DNA of 64,000 bases from Puniceicoccaceae bacterium (GCA_002729725.1 PBYS01000117.1:62001-126000), one strand, 5' to 3'. Positions 12,793 to 23,546 are shown, counted from the stretch's first letter. The notes: a model not told the origin generated them from the letters alone. Numbers and translations: made by a program.

Positions 12793-14454
12793 ATGGATGC
12801 CTCGAAAGGAAAATACAGAACGTTTCTAGTCTCACTATTTTTGCTGGGCGTCACTTTTTATTTGGCATCCTGCGAGAGTGAGTGGCGCTCGTTGTGGCCG
12901 AGCGTGGTGGCCTTGATCGTAGTCTTACTTTCGCGCAGCGCGCTGTGTGGATTACTGCTGGGCGCAAGCTGTGGTGCCGTGCTATTGGCAGAAGGCTCTT
13001 TGACCGGTGCGGTTGAGCAGTTGCTTTGGCAGCAATTCTGGCCGATTTTTGGCTCCTCCTGGAAGTTGAGTGCGATGCTGTTTACTCTCATTTTAGGAGG
13101 CTTTGTGGCCTTGGTGGAAGCGGGCGGTGGCTTGCAGGGGCTGGTTCGACGCTTACTGGGCTCGCATGTCGTTGATCGAGGCGGCGCGGCCGGATCTGCG
13201 GCGCGAAAGCGGATGCAGATGACTGTGTTCGGCTTTGGTCTGCTTGTGTTTTTTGATGGTCTGGCCAATGTGATGCTGATTGGGCGGCTCTTAAGGTCCG
13301 CGGCGGATCGCTGCGGTGTGTCACGTGAGAAGCTGGCCTATCTGGCCGATACCACCGGTTCGGCGGTGGCTTGTCTGGCTTTTATTTCAACCTGGATTGC
13401 ATTTCAGTTATCAATGATTCGTGAAGGCTTCGCTTTGGTGGGGCAGGAAGATGTGAGTGCGTATGGATATTTCTTTCGATCATTGCCCACGAATTATTAC
13501 TGTTGGTTTGCGCTGATCCTGGCCCTAGTGTGTGTCTGGAAGGAGTTTAACCCGGGGCCGATGGGGACCGCTGAGCGAGCGGCGCGGCGAGTGTTGCCAG
13601 TTGCGCAAGATCAGGAGCCAGAGGTGCATGCCAGCCATTGGGGCTTAGCGATCATTCCGATTGCTGTGCTGACGCTTTCGATTCCGGTGCTCACCTATCT
13701 GATTGGCTCGGAGAGTTTATGGCCGTTCAATCTGAGCAAGTTTGCCGAGGCTTATGGCAAGGCCGAGGCTTATGTGCCGCAGATTTTGGTGGGGGCCAGC
13801 ATGCTGGCATCCTTGGTTGCGGTGCTGGCTTACACTTGGGCGCGAGGTGCGCACGGGCATGGGGGGCGTGTTGACTCGGCGCCGACGACTTTTTTACGTG
13901 GTGTTCGCGAGATTTCACTGCCTGTTCTGATCTTAGTCGCGGCTTGGATGTTGGGGGCGGCGATCAGCCAGCTGGGTACGGCGACTTGGTTGTGCGAATG
14001 CTTGCAAGGGCGCTTACCCGTTTACTTACTGCCGGCTGGCACCTTTGTTCTGGGAGCTGCGATTTCCTTTTCGACGGGCACTTCGTGGGGGACGATGGGG
14101 GTGTTGATGCCGCTGGCGATCTCTGTGATTTTCTCCTTAACTGATGGGATGATGGATGTGGAACGTGATCGCTTGGTGGTGGCTGGTATTGGTGCGGTCT
14201 TTAGTGGTGCCGTGTTTGGGGATCATTGTAGTCCCTTCTCGGATACCACAATTGTGGCTTCGATTGCCTCCGGAGTGGAGCCGCTTGAGCATGTGTGGAC
14301 GCAGCTGCCTTTTGCTGTGATTGCGGGAAGTGTCGCCTTGTTTGTAGGTTTCGTGCCGCTGGGATTGGGGCTACCCGCGCTGCTGGGCTGGGGCTTGGGC
14401 GCAGCTGTGCTGGGCTGTTTGCCCCGCTTTTGGCGCTCTTCGCAGCCAGGATGA
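12793..14454 (+). CDS. Na+/H+ antiporter of the NhaC family
   Basis: A 553-residue polytopic inner-membrane protein with about 11-13 hydrophobic segments. Family signatures are [16 protein letters not shown] (about 150-165), [12 protein letters not shown] near 425-436 and [15 protein letters not shown] near 473-487. The last is the conserved ion-binding helix of NhaC-like antiporters. It probably exchanges cytoplasmic Na+ or an organic cation-linked substrate for protons. The first residues (to about 25) look like an uncleaved first helix. The next gene starts 70 bp downstream. Confidence 0.9.
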   Translation: MDASKGKYRTFLVSLFLLGVTFYLASCESEWRSLWPSVVALIVVLLSRSALCGLLLGASCGAVLLAEGSLTGAVEQLLWQQFWPIFGSSWKLSAMLFTLILGGFVALVEAGGGLQGLVRRLLGSHVVDRGGAAGSAARKRMQMTVFGFGLLVFFDGLANVMLIGRLLRSAADRCGVSREKLAYLADTTGSAVACLAFISTWIAFQLSMIREGFALVGQEDVSAYGYFFRSLPTNYYCWFALILALVCVWKEFNPGPMGTAERAARRVLPVAQDQEPEVHASHWGLAIIPIAVLTLSIPVLTYLIGSESLWPFNLSKFAEAYGKAEAYVPQILVGASMLASLVAVLAYTWARGAHGHGGRVDSAPTTFLRGVREISLPVLILVAAWMLGAAISQLGTATWLCECLQGRLPVYLLPAGTFVLGAAISFSTGTSWGTMGVLMPLAISVIFSLTDGMMDVERDRLVVAGIGAVFSGAVFGDHCSPFSDTTIVASIASGVEPLEHVWTQLPFAVIAGSVALFVGFVPLGLGLPALLGWGLGAAVLGCLPRFWRSSQPG

Positions 14455-14524
14455 AACAAATGTGCGGCTAGACTGTCCTTCTCCATTGCTCTTACACTGG
14501 AAGCTGGCTAAGTCCCTTAAATCT

Positions 14525-15352
14525 ATGCGCGTTGATTCACACATGCACACTCCACTTTGCGGCCATGCCGTAGGTGATCCTATACAATATGCCGAGATGG
14601 CGGCCGAAGTCGGAATCGATTTGATTACGATCACTTGCCACATCCCGATGCGTTGGGAGGCCTTTGGACATCAGGGCATTCGCATGCATCGTGATCAACT
14701 CGATGATTATGTCGAGCTGGTGCATCGCACGGCGGAGCAGGCGAAACCGCTCGGGGTGGAGGTGCTGTGTGGCATCGAAGCGGAAGTTTATCCCGACGAA
14801 GCTGAGCTGGAGCCGATGGATGAGATCTTGGCGAGCTATGATTTTGATTTTGTTCTGGGCTCCTTGCATGCGCAATGTCGCAGTTATATCGAGTGGCTGG
14901 CCAAGAATAAAGTAAAGCGGGATGCTATGAAGATTGATAGTTACTTCCGCCATTTGAAGGACGGGGTGCAATCGGGCCGCTACGATAGTATGTCGCACCC
15001 CGATGTCATTCGTACCTATGGGGTGGTTAAGAAATTTGAACCCGCAAAGCACGAAGATGTCATCCGTGAATTCCTGCAAGCAGTGGTGGATGAAGATATT
15101 TGCATGGAGGTCAATACCAGCGGCCTGACTAAAGGCGCTTACGAAGTCCATCCAGATCCCTTGATTCTTGATTGGGCAGCCGAAATGGGCGTGAAGCTCA
15201 CCATCGGTTCCGATTCGCACCGCCCAACATCAGTGGGGCAATTTTTCGATGTGATCCAGCCGATGCTTCGTGAGAAGGGGTTTAAGGATTTGTATTATTT
15301 TCGTGGACGCAAACGTCAACGCATTGACATGCCGAATGGGTCCGAAGACTAG
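14525..15352 (+). CDS. PHP-domain histidinol-phosphatase family phosphoesterase
   Basis: A 275-residue PHP-superfamily protein beginning [15 protein letters not shown], whose HxH binds catalytic metals. It is followed by metal ligands in [23 protein letters not shown] and SDSHRP. This fits the HisJ/HisK class that dephosphorylates histidinol phosphate, although PHP proteins of this layout also act on other phosphoesters. The frame is open back to 14462, but the ATG at 14525 immediately before the HxH motif is the natural start. It overlaps the convergent cupin gene by 4 bp. Confidence 0.87.
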   Translation: MRVDSHMHTPLCGHAVGDPIQYAEMAAEVGIDLITITCHIPMRWEAFGHQGIRMHRDQLDDYVELVHRTAEQAKPLGVEVLCGIEAEVYPDEAELEPMDEILASYDFDFVLGSLHAQCRSYIEWLAKNKVKRDAMKIDSYFRHLKDGVQSGRYDSMSHPDVIRTYGVVKKFEPAKHEDVIREFLQAVVDEDICMEVNTSGLTKGAYEVHPDPLILDWAAEMGVKLTIGSDSHRPTSVGQFFDVIQPMLREKGFKDLYYFRGRKRQRIDMPNGSED

Positions 15353-15702
15353 ATCTCCAGCCCGGCGACGAGTGCGCCTAGAAACACGAGCTCGGTTTCT
15401 CCTGTATTGCGAATCGCTTGGGATTCGCCGCTACGGGTGATTTGTAGAGTGCCAGGAGTGAATGGATGCTCGCTGCCGTTGTCGACCACCACTCCTGTTC
15501 CAGAAATGCAGTAGTAGAAGTCTTCTTCGTCTTGGTGCGAGTGCTCGCCAACGCTGGCTCCGGGTTCGAGGCGTACGATGCCTACGCTTTTAATGGCGCT
15601 GCCAGGGAAGAGATCGAGTAGTTTGTGGGCGGTTACGCTGCCATTGCCACCGCGTACTCCTTCGGCGATTTCAGGAATTACATCATGCACGTTTTTAATC
15701 AT
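15349..15702 (-). CDS. Cupin-domain protein
   Basis: A 117-residue single-domain cupin. The first metal motif is [21 protein letters not shown] (Gly, two His and Glu in order). The second motif, around [22 protein letters not shown], lacks the usual His, having S-Q in its place. Such small cupins bind a metal and a sugar, phenolic or amino-acid ligand. No substrate can be assigned. It converges with the PHP gene. Confidence 0.8.
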   Translation of the reverse strand: MIKNVHDVIPEIAEGVRGGNGSVTAHKLLDLFPGSAIKSVGIVRLEPGASVGEHSHQDEEDFYYCISGTGVVVDNGSEHPFTPGTLQITRSGESQAIRNTGETELVFLGALVAGLEI

Positions 15703-15743
15703 GTTGTGAGTCTAATTGTTCTGCGTGCTGAATCAAGTCTTAG

Positions 15744-16583
15744 CTAATCTTTGCTCGGATTCAATATACGTTGTGCGCGCTCAGCAACGCTTTCGGTTTG
15801 CGAATTGGATTGGCTGTTGCGGTAGATGCCGTTGGAGCGCTGAGGTTTTGGCTGTTTATTTCGGTCTCGCTCATGGGAGGACTCTTTGCCGTTTGTATAG
15901 ATGGTAACTTTTGGGGGGCGGTAATAATAGTGCGGGTGAGTGATTACCGGATCGGTGTAATAGCGGAGCCCGTAGTTTGTGCTGCGCTGGGTGTTTTCGG
16001 TTTCTTTCCTTAATTGCTCGGTTTCAAGGCGTGCCGTCGCGGCTTCTTTTTCTGCTTGAGCGACGCGTGCCTCCAGTTCTGCGATTTTTTGTTGGCTGCG
16101 TAGTTCTTCTAATTCGGTTTGATAGCTGGCCAGGGCGGTGGCTATTTGCTCTGAGGCATCCACCGAGGGGTAGCGAATTTGGAAGCTGCGCCAGTAATCG
16201 ACTTGATCCTTGGCGGGCAGTGCGGCGAAGGCGCTGCTCGTCATTTTATCTTTACGAATGGCTTCGCCCTCTTGGATGACTGCGGCGCGGCGGCGCTCTT
16301 GGTCGAGCAACCATTCTTCACGTTCGAGCCGTAATCGCTCCTGATCGGCCTGAAATTGAGCTTCGTCCATAAGGTCGATTTCGGTGACCAGACCCTGTTT
16401 TAAGGTGACTTCGCCTTGAGGGTAGAGTAGCAGCGTCTTTTCGCGCAGTTCGATCGTGCCCATCGGCTTGCCCAGTGCCTCGATGACAGCTGCGGTATTT
16501 TGACCGCTTGTGATCGTTGCGGCTGCTAAAGATAAAGATTGGCCGATGAGGGTGAACAGGGCGAACAGCGGGGCAGTTTTCAT
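15744..16583 (-). CDS. Exported coiled-coil protein of unknown function
   Basis: I do not recognise a family for this 279-residue protein. It has a signal peptide (about 1-22, ending SLAAA). A short folded segment follows ([27 protein letters not shown]), resembling the repeats used in small exported 'outer membrane assembly' type modules. Two charged helical stretches likely form coiled coils (about 75-110 and 150-195). The tail is Ser/Asn/Gln/Arg-rich, with a Tyr/His-rich patch ([12 protein letters not shown]). It is probably periplasmic or envelope-associated. It is divergent from trxB. Confidence 0.7.
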   Translation of the reverse strand: MKTAPLFALFTLIGQSLSLAAATITSGQNTAAVIEALGKPMGTIELREKTLLLYPQGEVTLKQGLVTEIDLMDEAQFQADQERLRLEREEWLLDQERRRAAVIQEGEAIRKDKMTSSAFAALPAKDQVDYWRSFQIRYPSVDASEQIATALASYQTELEELRSQQKIAELEARVAQAEKEAATARLETEQLRKETENTQRSTNYGLRYYTDPVITHPHYYYRPPKVTIYTNGKESSHERDRNKQPKPQRSNGIYRNSQSNSQTESVAERAQRILNPSKD

Positions 16584-16709
16584 GGTGCAGAGAGTCTAGC
16601 TCAAGTAGGGGCGAAGCGCAAACCCGCAGAGAAGTTCAAATTTTGGTTGAGAATCGGCTCGCTCGCTTCATCTTCGGCTACTTTTACCAATTTTAGACCA
16701 CTTTATACT

Positions 16710-17639
16710 ATGGAAGACGTCATTATCTTAGGCACTGGCTGTGCCGGACTCACTGCAGCTATTTACACGGGGCGTGCTCAGCTCAACCCGCTTGTGCTCG
16801 AAGGTGCACAGCCTGGGGGGCAGTTGACGACCACTTCCGAAGTGGAAAATTTCCCTGGGTTTCCTGAGGGGATCGATGGTTACACCATGATGGACAACTT
16901 GCGTAAGCAAGCGGCTCGTTTCGGAGCGCGTTACGAGCATGCCAAGATCGATAAGATCGAGGTCGTGGATGGTGTCAAAAAGCTCTATGCGGGCGAAAAG
17001 GTTCTGGAAGCGAAGACCGTGATCGTCGCTACGGGCGCACGTCCACGCCTGCTGGGCATTCCCGGGGAGCAAGAGATGTTTGGCGGCAAGGGCGTGACCA
17101 CTTGCGCCACTTGTGATGGTGCCTTCTACCGTGACATGGAAGTCGTGGTCGTCGGTGGGGGCGACTCCGCGGCGGAAGAAGCTTTGTTTTTGACTCGTTT
17201 TTGCTCAAAGGTGACATTGATCCACCGTCGTGATGAGCTGCGTGCTTCTCAGATTATGGCTGACCGTGCGACTTCGCATGAAAAGATCGAAATGGCTTGG
17301 AACTCGGCGCCGACTGAGATTTTGGCGGATGAAAAGGGCTTCACGCGCGCGATTCGCGTCAAAGATACCCAAACCGGCGAAGAGCGCGAGATTCCTTGTA
17401 AGGGCGCATTTATCGCGATCGGGCATATTCCGAATACGGACTTTGTTGAAGGTCTGTTGGAGCGCGATGGCGATGGCTACATCGTTCCGGAGGCTGGTAG
17501 CCAAGTGAAGACCAAGTTTGAAGGCTTTTATGCTGCGGGCGACTGTGTCGACCATGTGTATCGTCAGGCGATCACCGCTGCTGGCATGGGTTGCCAAGCT
17601 GCAATTGAGGCGGAGCGCTGGTTGGCAGAAAATGCTTAA
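16710..17639 (+). CDS. trxB: Thioredoxin reductase
   Basis: A 309-residue FAD/NADPH flavoenzyme that reduces thioredoxin in the cytoplasm. It has the N-terminal FAD motif [10 protein letters not shown], the redox pair Cys132-Ala-Thr-Cys135 (CATCDGAF), the NADPH-binding [12 protein letters not shown] and C-terminal FAD motif AAGDC. The frame remains open upstream to 16539, but the ATG at 16710 places the FAD motif at the canonical position, and the longer version would overlap the divergent gene. pdxH follows 2 bp after the stop, suggesting co-transcription. Confidence 0.96.
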   Translation: MEDVIILGTGCAGLTAAIYTGRAQLNPLVLEGAQPGGQLTTTSEVENFPGFPEGIDGYTMMDNLRKQAARFGARYEHAKIDKIEVVDGVKKLYAGEKVLEAKTVIVATGARPRLLGIPGEQEMFGGKGVTTCATCDGAFYRDMEVVVVGGGDSAAEEALFLTRFCSKVTLIHRRDELRASQIMADRATSHEKIEMAWNSAPTEILADEKGFTRAIRVKDTQTGEEREIPCKGAFIAIGHIPNTDFVEGLLERDGDGYIVPEAGSQVKTKFEGFYAAGDCVDHVYRQAITAAGMGCQAAIEAERWLAENA

Positions 17640-17641
17640 AA

Positions 17642-18280
17642 ATGGATCTCTCCGATCTCAGGCAAAGCTATACGAAGGGCAGTTTCAGCGAGAGTGATTT
17701 GCTGGACTCGCCCTTTGAGCAGTTTGAAAAGTGGTTTCGCGAGGCGCAGCAGTGCGACCTCGAGGAGCCCAATGCCATGTGCTTGGCCACCGCGGATGGC
17801 AATGGCCTGCCGAGCACGCGCGTGGTCTTGCTAAAGGGCTTTTCAGAGCAGGGGCTCACCTTTTACACCAATTACGAGAGTCGCAAGGCGGCACAGTTGG
17901 AAGCCAACCCGCAGGCGGCGGCCAATTTTCTGTGGCTGCCCTTGCAGCGCCAGGTCAATGTGATTGGGCGCGTAGAGCGTGTCTCTAAAGCGGAGTCCCT
18001 GAAGTATTTCTTGAGTCGGCCCTTCGGGAGTCAACTGGGGGCTTGGGCGTCGCCACAAAGTCAGGTCATTACTTCGCGCAGTATTTTGGAAATGAAGCTC
18101 GACCAGATGAAACGCAAGTTTGCCCAGGGGAAGGTTCCACTGCCTGATAATTGGGGGGGCTATCGTATCATACCCGAGTCTTTTGAATTCTGGCAGGGCC
18201 GCGCGAGCCGTCTGCATGACCGTTTTATGTATCAGCGTGACGTGGAGGGCCAGTGGGCCGCCGAGCGCTTGGCCCCGTAG
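17642..18280 (+). CDS. pdxH: Pyridoxamine 5'-phosphate oxidase
   Basis: A 212-residue FMN enzyme that oxidises pyridoxine and pyridoxamine phosphate to pyridoxal phosphate. Family features are [61 protein letters not shown] and the C-terminal [10 protein letters not shown]...WAAERLAP block containing the conserved Arg and His. Length and start match the family. It lies 2 bp behind trxB. Confidence 0.96.
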   Translation: MDLSDLRQSYTKGSFSESDLLDSPFEQFEKWFREAQQCDLEEPNAMCLATADGNGLPSTRVVLLKGFSEQGLTFYTNYESRKAAQLEANPQAAANFLWLPLQRQVNVIGRVERVSKAESLKYFLSRPFGSQLGAWASPQSQVITSRSILEMKLDQMKRKFAQGKVPLPDNWGGYRIIPESFEFWQGRASRLHDRFMYQRDVEGQWAAERLAP

Positions 18281-18382
18281 TTGGGAACGCCGAATGCCCA
18301 TAGGTCGGTGTTGGACGTTCCGCGTTTGCTCTTCATTTTCCCGCTTTACTCTGTATGGCTGGCTTCTATTACCGACTGAACG

Positions 18383-19729
18383 ATGGTGGACGAAAATACA
18401 GAGATTGATGTAAAGATGGAGCGTTTGATTGCCAGCGGGCACATCAAGCCAATCTCTGAGGAGTTGCAAAACTGGGCGATACCCGAGGTTGCCGACTATA
18501 TTTTGCGCTTGGATAAGCCGCATCAGATTTTGGTCTACCGTGCGTTGCCGCGGGCGCGGGCGGCTGACATTTTTGCTTACTTCGAGCCAGAGGATCAGGA
18601 TGCCTTCTTGGAGGCTTTGACGGATGCGGATACCCGAGTGTTATTGGCCGACTTGAGCCCTGATGACCGGACCGCGATGTTGGAAGAATTACCTGCTACG
18701 GTGACGCGGCGCTTGATGCAATTGCTGAGCCCCGAGGATTTGCAGGAGTCGCGTCAGCTATTGGGCTACCCGGAAGAAAGTGTGGGGCGTCTGATGACGC
18801 CAGACTATATTCGCATCCGCGCGGAGTGGACCTGTGACCATGCGCTGGCTCATATCCGCAAGTATGGGCGCGATAGTGAAATTTTTAATATCCTCTATGT
18901 CACTGATAGCAACGGCTTGTTGATCGATATCGTGCGTATGCGCCGCCTAATTATGGTGCCGCCGTCCACGATTATTTCAGACATGTTGAATTATCAATTC
19001 GTATGTCTTTCGGCCTATGACGACCGCGAAGTGGCAGTGGAGCAGATCCAGCGTTATGATGTCAATGCGCTGCCAGTGGTGGACTCCGAGGGCGTGCTGG
19101 TCGGCATTGTGACAGTTGACGATATTATGGACGTGGCCGAAGAAGAGGCCACCGAAGACTTCCATAAAGGCGCGGCGGTGACTCCGCTGGAGATGAACTA
19201 TACCGCAGCTGCGCCAGCGGTCTTGTTTAAGAAGCGTATCGGCTGGCTGGTGATTCTGATTTTTGTGAATCTACTGTCAGCGGCGGTGATCTCCAACTAT
19301 CAAGAGTATTTGCAGACCTACGTGGCGCTGGTGCTCTTTATGCCGCTACTCATCGCGAGTGGAGGTAATACCGGCGCTCAATCGGCCACTTTGATGGTGC
19401 GTGCGATTTCGACGGGGGACTTGAAATTAAATGGCTGGTGGCAGGCCATGGCCAAGGAGCTCTTTGTCGGGCTCTTACTCGGCGGCGCGATGGGCGGCCT
19501 GACTTGGCTACTCGGAATCTATCGCAGCGGGCTGGATGTCGCGATGGTGGTTGGGCTCAGTATGTTAAGCATTGTGTTTGTGGCTAATTTGCTGGGAGTA
19601 TTGCTTCCGTTTACACTGAGCAAGTTCAAGCTCGACCCTGCAGTGGCCAGTAGCCCGCTCATTACTTCGGTTATGGATGCGATTGGCCTCAGCATTTACT
19701 TTTCGATCGCGGTCGCGATTTTATCCTAA
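18383..19729 (+). CDS. mgtE: Magnesium transporter MgtE
   Basis: A 448-residue MgtE-type Mg2+ channel. An N-terminal superhelical domain (about 20-135, including [14 protein letters not shown] and [14 protein letters not shown]) is followed by paired CBS domains (about 140-265, with [19 protein letters not shown]) that act as the magnesium sensor, and five membrane helices (about 285-448) with the pore segment [18 protein letters not shown]. Cytoplasmic Mg2+ normally locks the channel shut through the N and CBS domains. The upstream 100 bp show no clear promoter. Confidence 0.95.
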   Translation: MVDENTEIDVKMERLIASGHIKPISEELQNWAIPEVADYILRLDKPHQILVYRALPRARAADIFAYFEPEDQDAFLEALTDADTRVLLADLSPDDRTAMLEELPATVTRRLMQLLSPEDLQESRQLLGYPEESVGRLMTPDYIRIRAEWTCDHALAHIRKYGRDSEIFNILYVTDSNGLLIDIVRMRRLIMVPPSTIISDMLNYQFVCLSAYDDREVAVEQIQRYDVNALPVVDSEGVLVGIVTVDDIMDVAEEEATEDFHKGAAVTPLEMNYTAAAPAVLFKKRIGWLVILIFVNLLSAAVISNYQEYLQTYVALVLFMPLLIASGGNTGAQSATLMVRAISTGDLKLNGWWQAMAKELFVGLLLGGAMGGLTWLLGIYRSGLDVAMVVGLSMLSIVFVANLLGVLLPFTLSKFKLDPAVASSPLITSVMDAIGLSIYFSIAVAILS

Positions 19730-19749
19730 TTACTTTACGAATTTTAGCT

Positions 19750-20865
19750 ATGGCAGATAATTTTAAATCACTAGGCGTGCGCGCTGATCTCGTGCAGGGC
19801 CTCGATGGGCTCGGTATTCAAAGGCCCACTCCAGTGCAAAGCGCGGTCATTCCCTTCCTCTTGAACGAGGGCAGCGACTTGATCGCACAGGCGCAAACCG
19901 GCACTGGTAAAACCGCCGCCTTTGGGGTGCCGCTATTAATGAAAGTCGACCCCGCGATTGATAAGATTCAGGGGCTGATTATCGCGCCCACACGTGAACT
20001 GGCTAAGCAGATTGGTAAGGAACTCTTTCGTTTCACTAAGTTTTGTGATCCTAAAATCTTTGTCGAAGTGGCCGCAGGCGGTGACAAACTCGCTGATCAG
20101 ATTCAACGCCTCAGCCGTCCCACTCCCATTCTGGTGGCGACACCCGGGCGCTTGATGGATCTGCTGAAAGAAGGCCTGCAGCTGGATGGTGTGCAATATC
20201 TGGTCTTAGACGAAGCCGACGAAATGTTGAGCATGGGCTTCCAGCAAGAACTGGCGTCGATCTTTAAGGAGACTCCGAAGCGCCAGGCGACTTGGCTCTT
20301 CTCGGCCACTTTTCAGAAGCGGGTGCAAGGGCTGATCTCTGATCATATGTCAGCTCAAGCGCATCGGGTGCAGGTCGACCCAAAACAGGTCGTTAACCGC
20401 AACATCGATCATCAATATGCGATTTGTGCCCGCGAGGAGAAAGATGCCTTTATCATTCATTATTTAAAAGGGCAAGGCAGCCAGCGCGGGTTAATTTTTT
20501 GCCGTACTCGTGCCGGAGCGATTCGTATGGGGGAGGAATTGGAAAAAGCCGGCCTCTCGGTGGGTGTGATTCAAGGAGAGCTCAGTCAGCGCGATCGCGA
20601 TAAGGTGATGCGTGCCTTTAAAAAAGAACGTGTTCAGTTTCTCATCGCGACCGATGTGGCGGCCCGCGGTATCGATGTGGAAGGCCTATCCTTTGTGATC
20701 CAACATCAGTTGCCCGATGCGATTCAATACTACACGCATCGCAGTGGACGCACCGCACGTGCAGGTAAGCGAGGTGTTTCTTTGACATTGATCGAACCCA
20801 GTGAGCGCGGCCAAATTACTAAGTTAGAGCAATCGCTTGGTCTAAACTTTAGCCTAGTGGAGTAG
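19750..20865 (+). CDS. DEAD-box ATP-dependent RNA helicase
   Basis: A 371-residue minimal two-domain DEAD-box helicase: Q motif (GIQRPTPVQ), Walker A AQTGTGKT, PTRELAKQ, TPGR, DEAD in VLDEADEML, SAT (FSATF), ATDVAARGID and HRSGRTARAG. It stops soon after the second RecA-like domain and lacks the basic C-terminal extension of the larger RhlE/CsdA types, so I give no symbol. It likely unwinds structured RNA in ribosome assembly or mRNA turnover. It starts 20 bp after mgtE. Confidence 0.94.
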   Translation: MADNFKSLGVRADLVQGLDGLGIQRPTPVQSAVIPFLLNEGSDLIAQAQTGTGKTAAFGVPLLMKVDPAIDKIQGLIIAPTRELAKQIGKELFRFTKFCDPKIFVEVAAGGDKLADQIQRLSRPTPILVATPGRLMDLLKEGLQLDGVQYLVLDEADEMLSMGFQQELASIFKETPKRQATWLFSATFQKRVQGLISDHMSAQAHRVQVDPKQVVNRNIDHQYAICAREEKDAFIIHYLKGQGSQRGLIFCRTRAGAIRMGEELEKAGLSVGVIQGELSQRDRDKVMRAFKKERVQFLIATDVAARGIDVEGLSFVIQHQLPDAIQYYTHRSGRTARAGKRGVSLTLIEPSERGQITKLEQSLGLNFSLVE

Positions 20866-20894
20866 TTGCCGCGAGTTCATCATACTCGGTTTCG

Positions 20895-21779
20895 CTAGGA
20901 ATCGCCCGAGCCCTTCGGGTCCAGCGCGTCGCGTAGGCCGTCGCCCACGAAGTTGAGCGCGAAGATCGTGAGCGAGAAAAAGACTGCGGGGAAGATTAAC
21001 ATCCAAGGGTAGATGTCGAGTTTGACTGCGCCCTCGTTGATCAAGATGCCCCAGGAGCTCATTGGCGGTTGCACGCCGAGGCCGAGGAAGCTGATCACGG
21101 ATTCCAACAAAATCACGGCAGGAATGGTGAGGGTGGTGAAGACAATTACGGGCCCGAGTAGGTTGGGCAATATGTGCCGGCCTAGAATGCGGCGAGTCGG
21201 CACGCCATTTACGATGGCGGCATCGATAAAGGTCTGCTTGCGTAGCGCCTTGGTTTGCCCGCGCACGATGCGCGCCATGGTCAGCCATTCGACCGCGCCG
21301 ATGGCGAGGAAGATCAATAGAATACTGCGGCCGAGCAGGACGGTGAGTAAAATGACGATAATGGTGAAGGGCAGTGCGTAGAGCGTGTCGACGAAGCGCA
21401 TCATGGCGGCTTCGATACGGCCGCCGTAGTAGCCGGCAATCATGCCATAGACGACTCCGATCAGCAGCGCCACCGCGGTCGCGGCGAAGCCCACGCCGAT
21501 GGAGATGCGCCCGCCAATCAGGGTGCGCACCAGTAGGTCGCGACCGAGTTCGTCGGTGCCAAACCAGTGTGACCAAGAAGGAGGTTGTGCGCCGTAGGCC
21601 AACTGGGTGGTTTCCAGCGAGTAGGGCACAAAAAAGGGTCCGATCAAGCAGAGTAGGGTGATGCCGATAAAGAGTCCGCCGCCGATGCGTGCCATGCGGT
21701 TGGCGCACAGGCGCTCCCAGGCGTCGCGTCCCAGTGAGCGTGCGTCGGTCGCTGTCTGTTCACGTTCGAGTTTAGTCAT
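20895..21779 (-). CDS. Peptide/oligopeptide-type ABC transporter permease, OppC/DppC-like
   Basis: A 294-residue inner-membrane permease with the OppC-type N-terminal stretch (SLGRDAWERLCANRMARIGG), six predicted helices, the periplasmic GTDELGRDLLVRTLIGGRIS motif and an EAA-like cytoplasmic loop (EWLTMARIVRGQTKALRKQ) that contacts the ATPase. It pairs with the upstream permease, whose stop it overlaps by 8 bp. No ATPase or solute-binding protein gene is adjacent, so the substrate is unknown. Confidence 0.92.
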   Translation of the reverse strand: MTKLEREQTATDARSLGRDAWERLCANRMARIGGGLFIGITLLCLIGPFFVPYSLETTQLAYGAQPPSWSHWFGTDELGRDLLVRTLIGGRISIGVGFAATAVALLIGVVYGMIAGYYGGRIEAAMMRFVDTLYALPFTIIVILLTVLLGRSILLIFLAIGAVEWLTMARIVRGQTKALRKQTFIDAAIVNGVPTRRILGRHILPNLLGPVIVFTTLTIPAVILLESVISFLGLGVQPPMSSWGILINEGAVKLDIYPWMLIFPAVFFSLTIFALNFVGDGLRDALDPKGSGDS

Positions 21780-22689
21780 GGCGGGTGCGTGGGTTCATCC
21801 ACATTTGAATGAGGTCCACCAGTAGGTTGAAAAATAAAATGAGCACTGCGTAAAACAGCACGGTGCCCATCACCATGGTGCTGTCGCGGTTGAAGGCGGA
21901 ATTGACAAAGAAACTGCCCAGACCGGGGATGAAAAAGATGGTTTCCACGACAAAGGAGCCACTGATCAGCCCTGCCACAGCGGGCCCCAGGTAGGCCACT
22001 ACCGGGTAGAGCGCGGTGCGCAGCGCGTGCCGCAGCACCACGGCACGTTCGCGCAAACCCTTGGCGCGGGCAGTGCGAATATAGTCGAGCCGCATCACAT
22101 CCAACATGCCGCTGCGTGCCAAGCGCGCGATGTAGGCTGCATAAAAGAGCCCCAGTGTGATTGAGGGCAGCACCCGGTCGCTGGCTGTATTCCAGCCAAA
22201 GGGATTGAACCAGCCGAGTTGCATACTGAAAACCATAATCAGAACCGGCCCCAGCACAAAGGCTGGCAGGCAAATTCCCAGCATGGCAAAGCCCATCAGT
22301 GCACTTTCCGACGGCCGCTTGTGTCGCAGCGCTGCCAAAACGCCGATGGGGGTGCCGATTGCCAAGGCGACCAGCAGCGCGTAGCAGCCCAGCTCCAATG
22401 AGACCGGGAAGCTCTGCGCGATAATTTCGTCCACATCCCAGCCCGCGTATTTGTAAGAAGGCCCGAAATCGCCCCGCAAGCGTTGCCCCAGAAAGCGTAG
22501 ATACTGCTCATGCATCGGCAGGTCCAAGCCGTAGTGGGCATTGATCAGCGCCTGCACCTCTTCCGGGATATCTTTTTCCGTGTCAAAAGGTCCTCCCGGC
22601 GTGAGCTGCATCAAGACAAAGGTCGCTGTCGCAATCACCCACAATGTGGGGATGGCTTGCAGTAGACGTCTGAGGATGAGTTGAAACAC
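21772..22689 (-). CDS. Peptide/oligopeptide-type ABC transporter permease, OppB/DppB-like
   Basis: A protein of about 305 residues typical of OppB: VFQLILRRLLQAIPTLWVI at the N-terminus, six hydrophobic helices, FGPSYKYAG, and the EAA loop RLDYIRTARAKGLRERAVV. The frame is open far upstream to 23211, but that extension has no membrane-protein character and lies opposite the exonuclease gene. I place the start at the GTG at 22689, directly before the first helix, which gives the usual family length. No Shine-Dalgarno is seen. The DNA just before it is a low-complexity GAAGTGAGAAGT repeat. Confidence 0.88.
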   Translation of the reverse strand: MFQLILRRLLQAIPTLWVIATATFVLMQLTPGGPFDTEKDIPEEVQALINAHYGLDLPMHEQYLRFLGQRLRGDFGPSYKYAGWDVDEIIAQSFPVSLELGCYALLVALAIGTPIGVLAALRHKRPSESALMGFAMLGICLPAFVLGPVLIMVFSMQLGWFNPFGWNTASDRVLPSITLGLFYAAYIARLARSGMLDVMRLDYIRTARAKGLRERAVVLRHALRTALYPVVAYLGPAVAGLISGSFVVETIFFIPGLGSFFVNSAFNRDSTMVMGTVLFYAVLILFFNLLVDLIQMWMNPRTRHD

Positions 22690-22768
22690 GAAGTGAGAAG
22701 TGAGAAGTTGGAAGTCGGAATATTGTTTGAACGACTGTGTGCGTGAATCAAATATCAAATTCATAAAC

Positions 22769-22796
22769 GTAGGGGCTTCACCAGTGAAACCCCTAC
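22769..22796. repeat. Short palindromic element related to the 2571-2643 repeat
   Basis: GTAGGGGCTTCAC and GTGAAACCCCTAC form a stem with one mismatch around a 2-nt centre. It shares the GTAGGGGCTTCAC core and the flanking CTACGA with the right arm of the element at 2571-2643. It lies between the divergent OppB-like and exonuclease genes. Confidence 0.65.
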
Positions 22797-22872
22797 GAAA
22801 AAAGCAAAGGACAGTCTCTGCGCTTGCGCGGGGCTGCCTCCGAGTTAGCCTGCGCTCGCATATTAATTTCTC

Positions 22873-23532
22873 ATGTTCGAAACTCCCATCCATGTCATTG
22901 ATTTTGAAGGCAGCCGCCAGAGCGGGGTCGTGGAATACGGCTACGTCACGCTGCAGCAGGGCGAGATTGTCGCTTCCCAGACACGGATCTGTGCGCCCAT
23001 CGGCACGATCACCGACATCGACCGTGGACAACATGGCATCTCTGAAGACCGTGCTGCGGGCGAGGCACGCTTCGATGCGGAGTGGCCGCTCTTTGCGCGG
23101 CTGCGTGAGACGGGCCCCTTTTGCGCGCACAATGCTGCAGTGGAAGACGGCTTTTTGCGCGCGGTTTGGTCCTATCCGCGCACTTCGCCCAACTTTTCGG
23201 AGCCGGGGCAAAGCACCGCCAGTTGGGGCCCTTGGTTGGACACGCTCTACATCTACCGCAGTATTTATCCGCAGTTAGAGCAGCATAAGCTGCAGGTATT
23301 GATCACTTTGTTTGAGCTGCAAGCGGCGCTGGATACGCAGGCCGCGGTGATTTGCCCGGCCGAGCGGCGTCATTATCATTGTGCGCTGTATGATGCGCTC
23401 GCCTCAGCCTTACTCTTGCGTCGCCTCGCCGAGGAGCCGACACTGGCGGAGGCTACCTTGCGCTGGCTCTTTTTACAGAGCAGCGCCTCTGACGCTGCGC
23501 GCGAGAACATGGGCCAACAAGAACTCCTTTAA
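22873..23532 (+). CDS. DEDDh-type 3'-5' exonuclease
   Basis: A 219-residue protein of the DnaQ-like exonuclease superfamily. ExoI is VIDFEGSR (Asp10 and Glu12), ExoII is CAHNAAVEDGFL, and ExoIII is HYHCALYDALASA with the catalytic His and Asp. Members proofread DNA or trim RNA; this one resembles stand-alone epsilon-like nucleases. fmt starts 14 bp downstream, so the two may be co-transcribed. The closing residues (ENMGQQELL) show no clamp-binding motif beyond a weak QxxLL-like end. Confidence 0.85.
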   Translation: MFETPIHVIDFEGSRQSGVVEYGYVTLQQGEIVASQTRICAPIGTITDIDRGQHGISEDRAAGEARFDAEWPLFARLRETGPFCAHNAAVEDGFLRAVWSYPRTSPNFSEPGQSTASWGPWLDTLYIYRSIYPQLEQHKLQVLITLFELQAALDTQAAVICPAERRHYHCALYDALASALLLRRLAEEPTLAEATLRWLFLQSSASDAARENMGQQELL

Positions 23533-23546
23533 CACTGATTTTTTCC

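Noticed and set aside
22690-23211. N-terminal extension of the OppB-like permease
   Set aside because: The extra 174 codons read antisense through the exonuclease gene and a simple repeat and contain no membrane-protein features. The first helix begins at 22689.
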